A stretch of 14,688 nucleotides of DNA from Bacillota bacterium (GCA_023428885.1 JAEYWQ010000088.1:1-14688), one strand, 5' to 3'; shown: positions 7,447 to 14,444, counted from the first letter of the stretch. A program made the numbers and translations. Notes: generated by a model not told the origin, from the letters alone.

Positions 7447-8352
7447 ATGGACTATATTACAATTGGTAAGCTTCATTACATTGGATATCGCTTTGCGATG
7501 TCAATTACAATGGATATTCCACCATCTCAACATAGCTTTTATAAGGATTGCTATAAGATCCTTTTTCTTGAGGCTGGAACCATGATGATAGAGTTGAATG
7601 GTAATGCAATTATCTTAACTGGCACAGCAGTCATTTGTCTAAATGAAACCGATGAGATTGTAATTCGTAACCATAGCAATGCAATTACGTCGATTCTATA
7701 TTTTCATCCTAGTGTGGTCAATCATATGTTTTCCTTTGAAAATATCATAAACCCAACCGGATTATCTATCACAGACAGCCAGGATCTTAGTTATTTAAGT
7801 AATTTTATTTCTGTTACTGATACAAAATCTAAGATTCTTCAGCTCCATGAGTTTGAATCCAATATCTTAAGACAACGTTTACAAAAGATATCTAACCTCC
7901 TTCGGTTACAAGACACCCCACTCTGGCCATGCCGTAGTAGGTCCTTTCTTTTTGAGATTCTTTTCTCACTTTCATTAGCGGAGCAAGAAGAATCCTCTAC
8001 CACTACAATGCTTAATTGCCATTCTTCACTAGCTGGGCGTATAATATATTATCTTCATTCTGGCTATAACCAAAAGATTACTTTGGAAACACTCTGTCTT
8101 GAGTTTCATATCAATCGAACTACTTTAGTTAAAGAATTCAAAGCTACAACAGGAAAATCGATACACCATTACCTTATGCAACTACGCTTATCCATGGCTT
8201 CAACACTTCTTCGTGATACTGAATTATCCGTGGATGAAATCAGCAATCGCTGTGGTTTTACCGATATAGGATACTTCTGTAAGTCCTTTAAGAAGAGTAT
8301 CTGTTATACCCCGAACCAATATCGACAGCTTCACCAATCATATGCATTGTGA
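7447..8352 (+). CDS. AraC-family transcriptional regulator
   Basis: This 301-residue DNA-binding regulator has a cupin-like sensor half at about residues 15-110, a linker, and a C-terminal AraC DNA-binding domain from about 194. The first helix-turn-helix is in ITLETLCLEFHINRTTLVKEF. The second is in LSVDEISNRCGFTDIGYFCKSF, followed by the conserved PNQYR end. The start at 7447 is chosen because AGGTG lies 6 bases upstream and the predicted transcription start (about 7394) leaves no room for a ribosome site at the alternative in-frame ATG at 7402. Target genes and ligand are unknown; the lipoprotein upstream and the XRE gene downstream are only neighbours. It converges with the XRE gene with just 21 bases between and no visible terminator. 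Confidence 0.88.
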   Translation: MDYITIGKLHYIGYRFAMSITMDIPPSQHSFYKDCYKILFLEAGTMMIELNGNAIILTGTAVICLNETDEIVIRNHSNAITSILYFHPSVVNHMFSFENIINPTGLSITDSQDLSYLSNFISVTDTKSKILQLHEFESNILRQRLQKISNLLRLQDTPLWPCRSRSFLFEILFSLSLAEQEESSTTTMLNCHSSLAGRIIYYLHSGYNQKITLETLCLEFHINRTTLVKEFKATTGKSIHHYLMQLRLSMASTLLRDTELSVDEISNRCGFTDIGYFCKSFKKSICYTPNQYRQLHQSYAL

Positions 8353-8373
8353 TTAAGCATTAACACCTTAGTC

Positions 8374-9048
8374 TTACTTTATATCGCCTCCATGGAAATA
8401 ACATTCATAAACCTTATTTCCCCGACAAAATATTTCTTCATAACCTTGAAACCAATGAAAGTCTCCTGATACATGGCAGTGATAACTAAAATCACCGTTT
8501 TGAAAACATAAGGGACCACGATATGGGAATTCTTCTGGGACTAGAAGTAGTGCCTCCTTTAAGAAGTCTCCAGAAAAGCTTTCATGTAATACTCTCCCTA
8601 CATAATTCATACTATAGATTGGTAGTTCTTTATGCCATACCGCTTCTTCTCCAGCAAAACGTTCTCCTCCAAGATAGGTATCATGATAACGTAGCTCTCC
8701 CTCTGCATATTCATAATCATGAGAAGCAAGCCTAGATGATGTTGTTTGATAGGATTTACCTGCATAGGTCAAACGTTTTGCTCGTAGTAAGAAAGGTATG
8801 AAATCTTCTCCTTTTTCTTGCTCCTTATGGATGACATCTTGACTACAATCATCATCCTCTTTAACAAGCCTATCAATGGATACTTTGTAAAGTTCACTTA
8901 GTCTGATCAGGTTATCAATATCAGGATAGCTTTGACCAAACTCCCACTTAGCTACTGCTTGTCTAGATATACCCATGGCATCTGCCAACTCCTCTTGTGA
9001 TAATTTCCTATCCTTCCTTAGCATCTGTAATTTTTCATATAATTTCAT
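8374..9048 (-). CDS. XRE-family regulator fused to a DUF5680 domain
   Basis: The 224 residues form two parts. Residues 2-65 are a Cro/C1-type helix-turn-helix (KLSQEELADAMGISRQAVAKWEFG is the recognition region). Residues about 80-224 match the DUF5680 pattern, with TYAGKSYQTTSSRLASHDYEY, DTYLGGERFAGEEAVW, SMNYVGRVL, PYRGP, WFQGYEEI and the terminal YFHGGDI. That domain probably senses an unknown signal. The ATG at 9048 is preferred: AAAGGGG (9063-9057) lies 8 bases upstream, while the GTG at 9057 would overlap it. No terminator is visible after the stop. The regulated gene is not apparent. Confidence 0.85.
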   Translation of the reverse strand: MKLYEKLQMLRKDRKLSQEELADAMGISRQAVAKWEFGQSYPDIDNLIRLSELYKVSIDRLVKEDDDCSQDVIHKEQEKGEDFIPFLLRAKRLTYAGKSYQTTSSRLASHDYEYAEGELRYHDTYLGGERFAGEEAVWHKELPIYSMNYVGRVLHESFSGDFLKEALLLVPEEFPYRGPLCFQNGDFSYHCHVSGDFHWFQGYEEIFCRGNKVYECYFHGGDIK

Positions 9049-9077
9049 ACTTAGCACCCCTTTTCCTATCGTTTGCT

Positions 9078-9105
9078 ACTATAAAAACTATAACAAAAAA
9101 AGCAA
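9078..9105 (-). promoter_or_regulatory. Tentative promoter of the XRE/DUF5680 gene
   Basis: On the minus strand TTGCTT (9105-9100) and TATAGT (9083-9078) are 16 bases apart, about 30 bases before the start codon. A second TATAG nearby (near 9090) makes a short direct repeat that could be an operator half-site. Confidence 0.35.
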
Positions 9106-9180
9106 AGATTCACAAGGAACCATTGCTTTCATAATTGACAACTGTTGGTTGCTAAATTAAGAACTTGGAGATCACACATG

Positions 9181-9212
9181 TAAAAAGCTACTTCTCACCA
9201 GGAGAAGTAGCT
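9181..9212 (-). terminator. Terminator of the DUF1538/PII-like operon
   Basis: AGCTACTTCTC (9186-9196) and its exact complement (9202-9212) have a 5-base loop. Read on the minus strand the stem is followed by TTTTTA, about 20 bases past the PII-like gene's stop codon. Confidence 0.88.
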
Positions 9213-9230
9213 AAGTTTTGCAAGTCTAAG

Positions 9231-9899
9231 TTATTTATAAATACCATATGTTTTATTTACATCCTGAACAAAGATAATACCTTTCCCCGGAGAATCAACA
9301 TCTAAATCTTGTCGAATCATTGAGACAATCGCTTCGGTCATATCAGCTTCGGATAAAATCATAACGATTTCCTTTTCAGGCTCAATATCCATTGAAAACA
9401 ACTTACTTGTTTCATGAATACCAGAACCTCTACCATTAATAATAGTTCCTCCTTTTGAACCTGCTTTACTAGCAGATTCAATTACATCCTCTGCCTTTCC
9501 TTTATCAACGATTACGGTTATCACCTGATACATAGTAAGCTCTTCACCTCTCTCATTCTCCATGTTCTCACTTTTATTAAAATGTGTTCCCACCAATGCA
9601 CTGATGGTAGTAGTAAAAGCGATTCCATGATTTGGTTTACATAATTTATATTCTGTATTTATTTTATCTAACGCTTTATATGCAGTCTCTCGATCAGCTG
9701 CCATATATAAGATTTCTTTTCGAACATCGGATAGACCTAAAAAGTCCCATAGCTTGTTATTCACTGTACCCCTGGCTAACGTTATTGTTCCACCATTGAT
9801 GCCACAGCATTTGGCAGTTTTTAAAATCTTACTCCCCATTCCAAAATTAACGATAATACATACCAGTTCGATATCCTTTATCTTTGTATTATATGTCAC
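9231..9899 (-). CDS. Tandem PII-like signalling protein (two P-II-like domains)
   Basis: The 222 residues contain two repeats of a PII/GlnB-like ferredoxin fold, at about 7-105 and 123-222. Each has an IELVCIIV or YQVITVIV first strand, a G(S)KGG/INGGTI turn, an ARG or GRG element, a KEI(L/V) strand, and NHGIAF or GKGIIF near the end. The T-loop is shorter than in GlnB and lacks its uridylylated tyrosine, and the RTGE end is absent, so classic nitrogen-type modification is unlikely. Nucleotide binding is possible. The start is uncertain: GTG at 9899 lies 11 bases after GGGAGG, while TTG at 9908 is only 2 bases away. Either start overlaps the end of the DUF1538 gene, so translational coupling is likely. 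A GAGGTG 11 bases before the Met opening domain 2 might allow separate translation. Confidence 0.78.
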   Translation of the reverse strand: MTYNTKIKDIELVCIIVNFGMGSKILKTAKCCGINGGTITLARGTVNNKLWDFLGLSDVRKEILYMAADRETAYKALDKINTEYKLCKPNHGIAFTTTISALVGTHFNKSENMENERGEELTMYQVITVIVDKGKAEDVIESASKAGSKGGTIINGRGSGIHETSKLFSMDIEPEKEIVMILSEADMTEAIVSMIRQDLDVDSPGKGIIFVQDVNKTYGIYK

Positions 9900-11379
9900 T
9901 GTGTTCAAGTCCTCCCTTCTTTGATTTTATTTTAAAGATCAATCCTAATATTTGCAATGCAATTAATGGCGTCATAGCTACCATTGCTATTACACCAAAA
10001 CCGTCCACTAAAACATTCGCACCTTCTACCGCGTCGGCTGCTCCTTGACAAAATGCCAAGATAAACGTTGCAGTCATTGGACCGGATGCAACTCCACCAG
10101 AGTCGAAGGCAATACCAACAAATAATTTTGGTACCAAATAAGTCAAACCTACTGCTATGAAATAACCTGGAAGAAGATACTGCCATAACTGTAACTCTGG
10201 AATTAAGATACGAATCACAGATAATGCAACAGAGATACCCACACCGATTGCCAAAGTAAACATTACAACACTTCTCTTTACATAACCACTTGTAACATCT
10301 TCTATCTGATGTGTCAAGACATAAACTGCTGGTTCAGCAAGAATTGTAACGATTCCTAGTACAAGCCCAATAATGACAACATAAGCCTTGTTATCATAAC
10401 TTGCTAATTTATATCCAATTGTGCTTCCTACATCCATAAAACCTGCATTTACACCTACTAGGAAAAACACTAAACCGATGAAGGTAAATAAGACACCGAA
10501 TAATATCTTTCTTACCTCTCGTTTTGGCAGTTTAAAGGAGATAAACTGGAAGATGATAAACAGGATTAATATTGGAAGTAAAGCGATGATGATTTCTGAG
10601 GCAACTTTACCAATCTCATGAACAAATGGTGAAATAATAGAATTGGAGACTTCTTGAGCGTCAAGATTACCAGTAATTTCACCTGGTTTCGATATGATGC
10701 TCATAATCATGACAGCGATAATTGCTCCAGTGGATGCAATAGCAACTAATCCAAAACTATCCTTCTCCGACGCTTTACTATCTTTTTTCAACTTGGATAC
10801 ACCAATTGCCAAGGATAGAATAAACGGTACAGTCAATGCTCCGGTAGTCGCTCCAGAAGCATCAAATGAGATTGCTAAAAACTCACGTGAAGTAAAACAC
10901 GCTAATGCAAGAATAATCAAATAAAGGACTGATAATAATTTATATAAAGGGAAATTATAAACGATTCTACCAAGTCCGACAGAAAGCATGATTGCTATAC
11001 CTATCGATACAACGATTACAATACTACCTTTTGATATTAAACCAGACGAAACAGAGTCTACCTGATCAGCTAAAATATGTAGATCAGGTTCTGCAACAGA
11101 AACAAAGAATCCAAGGATTAAACCAGCAACCGCCACAATCCATAATTTATTGGTCTTAGCCAGGGAACCTCCCATATGATTTCCAATTGGGGTAATACCG
11201 ACATCCACCCCCACTAAAAATATAGTTAACCCAATGATAATGAACATTGCACCTAATAAAAATCTGACGAATACAGGGGTATCAAGGGGTGTTAAGGTAA
11301 AATTCAATATTAATACAATGATTGTAATTGGAATAACAGATGATAAAACCTCTTTAAACTTTGAAATTAATACACTCAA
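9889..11379 (-). CDS. Membrane protein with two DUF1538 domains (putative transporter)
   Basis: This 496-residue integral membrane protein has roughly 12-14 hydrophobic segments. It is an internal duplication: the segment around A96-E97-P98 (AEPDLHILADQVDSVSSG) recurs around A348-E349-P350 (AEPAVYVLTHQIEDVTSG). F172-D173-A-S-G-A-T-T-G recurs as F425-D426-S-G-G-V-A-S-G, an offset of about 252. Conserved acidic residues inside membrane segments suggest ion or substrate translocation; DUF1538 has no established substrate that I know of. The TTG start at 11379 has AAAGGA 10 bases upstream. No in-frame ATG or GTG fits better: the upstream ATG in the same area is followed by a stop. It overlaps the PII-like gene and probably works with it. 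Confidence 0.85.
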   Translation of the reverse strand: MSVLISKFKEVLSSVIPITIIVLILNFTLTPLDTPVFVRFLLGAMFIIIGLTIFLVGVDVGITPIGNHMGGSLAKTNKLWIVAVAGLILGFFVSVAEPDLHILADQVDSVSSGLISKGSIVIVVSIGIAIMLSVGLGRIVYNFPLYKLLSVLYLIILALACFTSREFLAISFDASGATTGALTVPFILSLAIGVSKLKKDSKASEKDSFGLVAIASTGAIIAVMIMSIISKPGEITGNLDAQEVSNSIISPFVHEIGKVASEIIIALLPILILFIIFQFISFKLPKREVRKILFGVLFTFIGLVFFLVGVNAGFMDVGSTIGYKLASYDNKAYVVIIGLVLGIVTILAEPAVYVLTHQIEDVTSGYVKRSVVMFTLAIGVGISVALSVIRILIPELQLWQYLLPGYFIAVGLTYLVPKLFVGIAFDSGGVASGPMTATFILAFCQGAADAVEGANVLVDGFGVIAMVAMTPLIALQILGLIFKIKSKKGGLEHSDI

Positions 11380-11416
11380 ATAATTACCATCCTTTCTTAT
11401 GATTTTTGTTTCGCTT

Positions 11417-11445
11417 ATGATAACATGGTATGATTAAAGTATGAA
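11417..11445 (-). promoter_or_regulatory. Weak internal promoter candidate before the DUF1538 gene
   Basis: On the minus strand TTCATA (11445-11440) and TATCAT (11422-11417) are 17 bases apart in the 70-base gap after the DUF1413 gene. It could add to transcription from the upstream promoter. No terminator is seen in this gap. Confidence 0.3.
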
Positions 11446-11449
11446 AATA

Positions 11450-11695
11450 TTATGGTGAATGAATTATTTTCTTATATTGCTGCTGATGAGATGATGTTTT
11501 TTCAATGGCACATAGATTGCTTTTACCTTGATGAATATAATTTAAAAACAATGTTCCTAATAAAAGTCGATCTTTCACAGGAATCCGATTCCAAATATAG
11601 CCCTTAAACAAATCCTTTACCAGAAATATTTCTCCGTCAATTAAATTATCAGTTTCTCTAATTGCTTCTCCTAATAATTCATTTACATCAAACAT
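11450..11695 (-). CDS. Small DUF1413-like protein
   Basis: This 81-residue soluble protein is probably of the DUF1413 family. The recognisable core is GEIFLVKDLFKGYIWNRIP (about 21-39), then R-LLLGTLFLNYI, and a QQQYKKI end. The function of the family is unknown to me; there is no signal peptide or membrane segment. The ATG at 11695 is supported by AAAGGAGG 7 bases upstream, and a near-consensus promoter lies 47-75 bases upstream with an inverted repeat across its -10 box. It heads a same-strand run with the DUF1538 and PII-like genes (70-base gap), so it may belong to the same transcript and be the unit's regulatory or accessory part. That is inference from layout only. Confidence 0.7.
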   Translation of the reverse strand: MFDVNELLGEAIRETDNLIDGEIFLVKDLFKGYIWNRIPVKDRLLLGTLFLNYIHQGKSNLCAIEKTSSHQQQYKKIIHSP

Positions 11696-11711
11696 TTGAT
11701 TCCTCCTTTAT

Positions 11712-11747
11712 TACAATGTTATCAAGCACGTTGTTAATAACATTGTA
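11712..11747 (-). promoter_or_regulatory. 11-bp inverted repeat over the -10 box: putative repressor operator
   Basis: TACAATGTTAT (minus strand 11747-11737) and its exact complement ATAACATTGTA (11722-11712) are separated by 14 bases. The first arm contains the -10 hexamer and lies before the predicted transcription start near 11735, so the RNA would not contain both arms. This favours a DNA operator bound by a dimer over an RNA hairpin. Confidence 0.65.
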
Positions 11748-11770
11748 TATGTTGTAAGAAAACATGTCAA
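11742..11770 (-). promoter_or_regulatory. Near-consensus sigma-A promoter of the DUF1413-DUF1538-PII unit
   Basis: On the minus strand a perfect TTGACA (11770-11765) and TACAAT (11747-11742) are spaced by exactly 17 bases. The predicted leader is about 40 bases and contains the AAAGGAGG site. Confidence 0.75.
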
Positions 11771-11870
11771 CCTCTTTGCTATAAACAGATAATATAATTT
11801 TATTAAAGAAAAATAAACAAAATTTCATATTCATAAACAAAGTCTGCTTCCTACTTGACGTTGTTAGTCT

Positions 11871-12006
11871 GTAAGAACAAAAGTGTGCTTCCCACACTCT
11901 CGCGATGTAGTTTATCGTAAGAACACACTTTTGATCCACGCGAAGCTGCGAATCATGCCCGAAGGGTTTTATTCAATAGGAAGTACGACTAAATTTCCTT
12001 CCGAAT
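11871..12006. repeat. Compound hairpin repeat element, copy B
   Basis: The core 11878-11903 repeats window bases 1-26 with one mismatch; here the GTGTG-CTTCC-CACAC stem is 5 bp. CAAAAGTGTG (11878-11887) is also an exact inverted repeat of CACACTTTTG (11924-11933), and GTAAGAAC occurs twice (11871-11878, 11917-11924). A weaker stem, GGAAG/CTTCC extended by ATTC/GAAT, lies at 11971-12006. No credible gene is present. Together with the promoter to its left this fills most of the gap 11696-12136. It looks like a REP- or MITE-type intergenic repeat. Confidence 0.55.
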
Positions 12007-12038
12007 AAAAAAGTGTGAAAATCTCTGATTTCCACACT
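12005..12038 (-). terminator. Terminator of the CDP-alcohol transferase-MmcQ unit
   Basis: AGTGTGAAAATC (12012-12023) pairs with GATTTCCACACT (12027-12038) at 11 of 12 positions with a 3-base loop. On the minus strand the stem is followed by TTTTTT. It is about 100 bases past the MmcQ stop codon. Confidence 0.8.
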
Positions 12039-12136
12039 AATCAATCTGCTATGTTACTGCATTCAATTTTTACTTTCCTTTGTTATGATATACAAGTCAT
12101 TGCTGAGTTACATTGAGTATATCACCTATTTTAACA

Positions 12137-12484
12137 TTAACGTCTCCTTAGCAATACCTGCTCATATGCATGATCAATCATGTTCCACAACTCGTCCTTG
12201 GGTATGAGATCAAGTTTTACGGTGTTCCAATAGGGCTGTTGGACCGGAGGACAGTGGTACCCCCGTGTCACCACCTCAGGAAAGATACGACGGTAAAACT
12301 CTGCGGAATCTGGATTACACTTTAAGGTAATCTTGCAATCCCAAGGATTCGGATAAATTTGAGCAAAAATCTTCTTATTGTAGCGAATGCAAATGGGAAT
12401 GTCCCCAAAGGGATAGTCCTTGTAAGCCCCTGGTTTGGCTAAGCAGTAGGCAATGATTTCATCGATTTCGATATTATTCTCCAT
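12137..12484 (-). CDS. MmcQ/YjbR-family protein
   Basis: This 115-residue soluble protein is of the MmcQ/YjbR family (DUF419, PF04237), a small alpha/beta 'double-wing' fold of unknown biochemical role, possibly nucleic-acid binding. It shows the family landmarks: an early helix, YPFGD, CIRYNKKIFAQIY, ITLKCNPDSAEFYR, then VVTRGYHCPPVQQPYWNTVKLD and the last helix beginning IPKDELWNMIDHAYEQV. The length is usual for the family. The ATG at 12484 has AGAGGT a few bases upstream. It lies 39 bases after the CDP-alcohol transferase gene with no terminator between, so the two are probably cotranscribed, although no functional link is obvious. Confidence 0.9.
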   Translation of the reverse strand: MENNIEIDEIIAYCLAKPGAYKDYPFGDIPICIRYNKKIFAQIYPNPWDCKITLKCNPDSAEFYRRIFPEVVTRGYHCPPVQQPYWNTVKLDLIPKDELWNMIDHAYEQVLLRRR

Positions 12485-12523
12485 TGTAACCTCTTTCTAT
12501 GTATTCAACTTACATGATGAATA

Positions 12524-13063
12524 TTATTTTTTTCTCTTGGATAACAAGCAACTAATATCACGATGCAGTTCTTTCGATATTATTTGGATAAGTAATTCTT
12601 CAAATGCAGAAATAGAAGCTATTCCGCATAATAGATAACCTGTCATTTTGATACCAAATAAGTAAATCAGAATAGGAAAACAAAATAAGGCCAGACCAGT
12701 AGCTTTATTCAAATACGTATGTAAGATAACAAAGGTATGATATTTGATTCCAGCAATGATAATTGAACAAAGACGAATAGTAAGAATAAGAAAAATCCAT
12801 ACTAAAATAGACTCAGGAATTCGAATGATTGGGTAATAGACATACACTATAATTCCAAAAAAAACAACATCTGCAATGCTATCGAAGCTAGCTCCCATAG
12901 AACTCTGCAGCTTATATTTTCGGGCAATATAACCATCCAGAATATCACTGATTCCACAGAAGATATAGATTAATAAAAACATATAGGTATTCGGAGTCAG
13001 AAAGATAAGACAGATTGCCATTACAACTCTCAATCCTGTTAGTATGTTAGGTACATTTTTCAT
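12524..13063 (-). CDS. CDP-alcohol phosphatidyltransferase family membrane protein
   Basis: This 179-residue membrane enzyme belongs to the family that transfers a phosphatidyl group from CDP-diacylglycerol to an alcohol. The signature DGx2ARx8Gx3Dx3D is perfect (D43-G44, A47-R48, G57, D61, D65), preceded by D40; these aspartates bind the metal and the CDP moiety. The N-terminal PNILTGLRV and about six hydrophobic segments fit the fold. The substrate (glycerol-3-phosphate, serine, inositol or other) cannot be told from sequence. It is close in size to PgsA but the match is not specific enough for a symbol. The ATG at 13063 has AAGGA upstream. It leads a unit with the MmcQ gene. Confidence 0.9.
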   Translation of the reverse strand: MKNVPNILTGLRVVMAICLIFLTPNTYMFLLIYIFCGISDILDGYIARKYKLQSSMGASFDSIADVVFFGIIVYVYYPIIRIPESILVWIFLILTIRLCSIIIAGIKYHTFVILHTYLNKATGLALFCFPILIYLFGIKMTGYLLCGIASISAFEELLIQIISKELHRDISCLLSKRKK

Positions 13064-13098
13064 CCTAGTTTTTCCTTCTTTATTAACGTGCTATAACA

Positions 13099-13126
13099 AT
13101 TATAACATTTTGGGGTAAATTCGCAA
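13099..13126 (-). promoter_or_regulatory. Promoter of the CDP-alcohol transferase-MmcQ unit
   Basis: On the minus strand TTGCGA (13126-13121) and a perfect TATAAT (13104-13099) are 16 bases apart. The predicted leader is about 30 bases. Confidence 0.45.
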
Positions 13127-13195
13127 TAGATTGAGCAAAGAGTGCTTCCTAATTCCTATCAACAATCAGCAAGCTGTCTCACTTATCATAAATTA

Positions 13196-13258
13196 AAAAC
13201 ACGGATATAGCTTTCTATCTATGTACTATAAGTACCTTGATAGGAAGCCTATATCCGT
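13196..13258 (-). terminator. Long hairpin terminator after the 44-codon gene
   Basis: The arms 13201-13219 and 13239-13258 pair over about 19 bp with one bulged G and one G-U. An inner stem GTACT/AGTAC lies at 13223-13235. Read on the minus strand it is followed by GTTTTTAATTT. It starts 20 bases past the stop codon of the small gene at 13279; the plus strand has no T-run. Confidence 0.8.
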
Positions 13259-13278
13259 CTACACCTAACGTTAAGTCT

Positions 13279-13413
13279 TTATACATCATTATTCTTTATG
13301 GACTGACGTTTTGCATTCTTATTCTTATTTTGATTTTCCTGTGTGATCGGTGTCTGATTGTTACATTTTTCCATTCTAGCTTCCTTATTATCTGGTTGAC
13401 TATCTTTTGGCAT
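13279..13413 (-). CDS. Small Asn/Lys/Gln-rich protein, 44 residues, unknown function
   Basis: A 44-codon reading frame begins at ATG 13413, 6 bases after a perfect AGGAGG (13425-13420), and ends in TAA 20 bases before a strong minus-strand terminator. A possible promoter lies at 13463-13436. The product is hydrophilic with no membrane segment: 9 Asn, 7 Lys, 5 Gln and one Cys (C17). It starts MPKDSQPDNKEAR and ends SIKNNDV. I do not recognise a family. The complete set of expression signals is the main argument that it is a gene. An RNA role for the transcript is the alternative. The AraC/GyrI gene upstream has no obvious terminator and may read into it. Confidence 0.65.
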   Translation of the reverse strand: MPKDSQPDNKEARMEKCNNQTPITQENQNKNKNAKRQSIKNNDV

Positions 13414-13435
13414 GCTGTTCCTCCTACACAAAACA

Positions 13436-13463
13436 AATTTAAGCTACGAAACTATCATGTCCA
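13436..13463 (-). promoter_or_regulatory. Tentative promoter of the 44-codon gene
   Basis: On the minus strand TGGACA (13463-13458) and TAAATT (13441-13436) are 16 bases apart, giving a very short leader that still includes AGGAGG. Confidence 0.35.
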
Positions 13464-13484
13464 GTTCTAAAAAACTTATTCTGC

Positions 13485-14351
13485 TCAGGCCTTTTTCTCT
13501 ACCGGAAGCCAAATTTCACAAAACACGTTGTCTTCATTCTTCCCTGGATAAAGTTCAAAGTCTGTATCGTCCAGTATGCTATAGTCTGACCCTGGCAAGA
13601 ACTCTTTCATAATACGATCCCAGGTTTTCGCAATACAACTACCATCTTCACCAACGCAAGGAAATACTGCCCATAAGCTAGGCTTAATTTTCCATAGTCT
13701 ATATCCTTCTGGTACTTCTTCTCCATCATATTCCATACCGATTCCATAATCAAAGCAAGTACTTTCTTTTGAAATTGGAGCACATGCTCCATACACAATA
13801 TGATGGTTCTTCGTATAACGATTCAATACCTCAAATACACCCTCTTCTCCTGACTTTTTCCAAAATTCCGGAATCTCTTGATTTCCCGTTTCACTAATTA
13901 TCTCATTACGAAATTGTCTTACTTTTGCTAATAGTTGAAATGGTTCTCTTTCCACAATCCTATACTCCATCATGCTTCCACCTTCCAATAATAATTTAAT
14001 GACAAGGCGGTTATACGATTTCAGCTTCGCACCAGAACGCTTTGCACCATTGGGTGATATACCGTGAAATCTTGTGAAGGCCTTCGTAAAACTCTCTGGC
14101 GAATCATACCCATATTTGAATGCAATATCAATGACTTTCTGTGAAGACAGTGTTAACTCCTGCCCTGCCATCGATAATCTACGATTTCGGATATACTCAT
14201 TCGCCGTGATTCCGGTCATCATGCTAAAGATCCTATGAAAATGGTAGTTTGACATATAAACATGTCTCGCTACATCCTCGTAATTAATCGTTTCTAACAT
14301 ATGATCTTCCATGTATGCAATTGCTCTTTGTATGCTCTGAATAACTTCCAT
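13485..14351 (-). CDS. AraC-family regulator with C-terminal GyrI-like effector-binding domain
   Basis: This 288-residue transcription factor has the two AraC helix-turn-helices at its N-terminus: the first in INYEDVARHVYMSNYHFHRIFS, the second in KVIDIAFKYGYDSPESFTKAFTRFHGISP (within about 1-110). A GyrI-like/effector-binding domain follows from about 130 to the end (MEYRIVEREPFQLLAKVRQF, YGIGMEYDGEEVPEGYRLWKI, FCEIWLPVEKK). Relatives of this layout bind small, often hydrophobic or cationic, molecules. The ATG at 14351 is preferred because GAGGTG lies 6 bases upstream; the GTG at 14360 would sit inside it. The target is unknown. A TACAAT lies in the 5' region (about 14370), with no good -35 box. 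It follows the LysR gene and tandem array on the same strand. Confidence 0.9.
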   Translation of the reverse strand: MEVIQSIQRAIAYMEDHMLETINYEDVARHVYMSNYHFHRIFSMMTGITANEYIRNRRLSMAGQELTLSSQKVIDIAFKYGYDSPESFTKAFTRFHGISPNGAKRSGAKLKSYNRLVIKLLLEGGSMMEYRIVEREPFQLLAKVRQFRNEIISETGNQEIPEFWKKSGEEGVFEVLNRYTKNHHIVYGACAPISKESTCFDYGIGMEYDGEEVPEGYRLWKIKPSLWAVFPCVGEDGSCIAKTWDRIMKEFLPGSDYSILDDTDFELYPGKNEDNVFCEIWLPVEKKA

Positions 14352-14444
14352 CGTTCTCACCTCGTAGTTATATTGTAAGGCTTTATATAAATAATTTCCT
14401 ATCCAGTCTTGCTCTGATTTGTCTTGTCTTTTACTGAATTTCCT

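Noticed and set aside
10421..10924. Two plus-strand open frames opposite the DUF1538 gene
   Set aside because: They are complements of membrane-segment codons, with no start signals.
11688..11939. Minus-strand open frame of 83 codons over the DUF1413 upstream region
   Set aside because: It runs through the promoter, operator and hairpin repeat, has no ribosome site, and its product looks like translated non-coding DNA.
11954..12007. 17-codon plus-strand open frame inside the hairpin repeat
   Set aside because: No ribosome site and entirely within repeat sequence.
13237..13470. Plus-strand open frame of 77 codons
   Set aside because: Antisense to the 44-codon gene; it begins inside the terminator arm, lacks a ribosome site, and its hydrophobic product is explained by the complement of Asn/Lys-rich codons.
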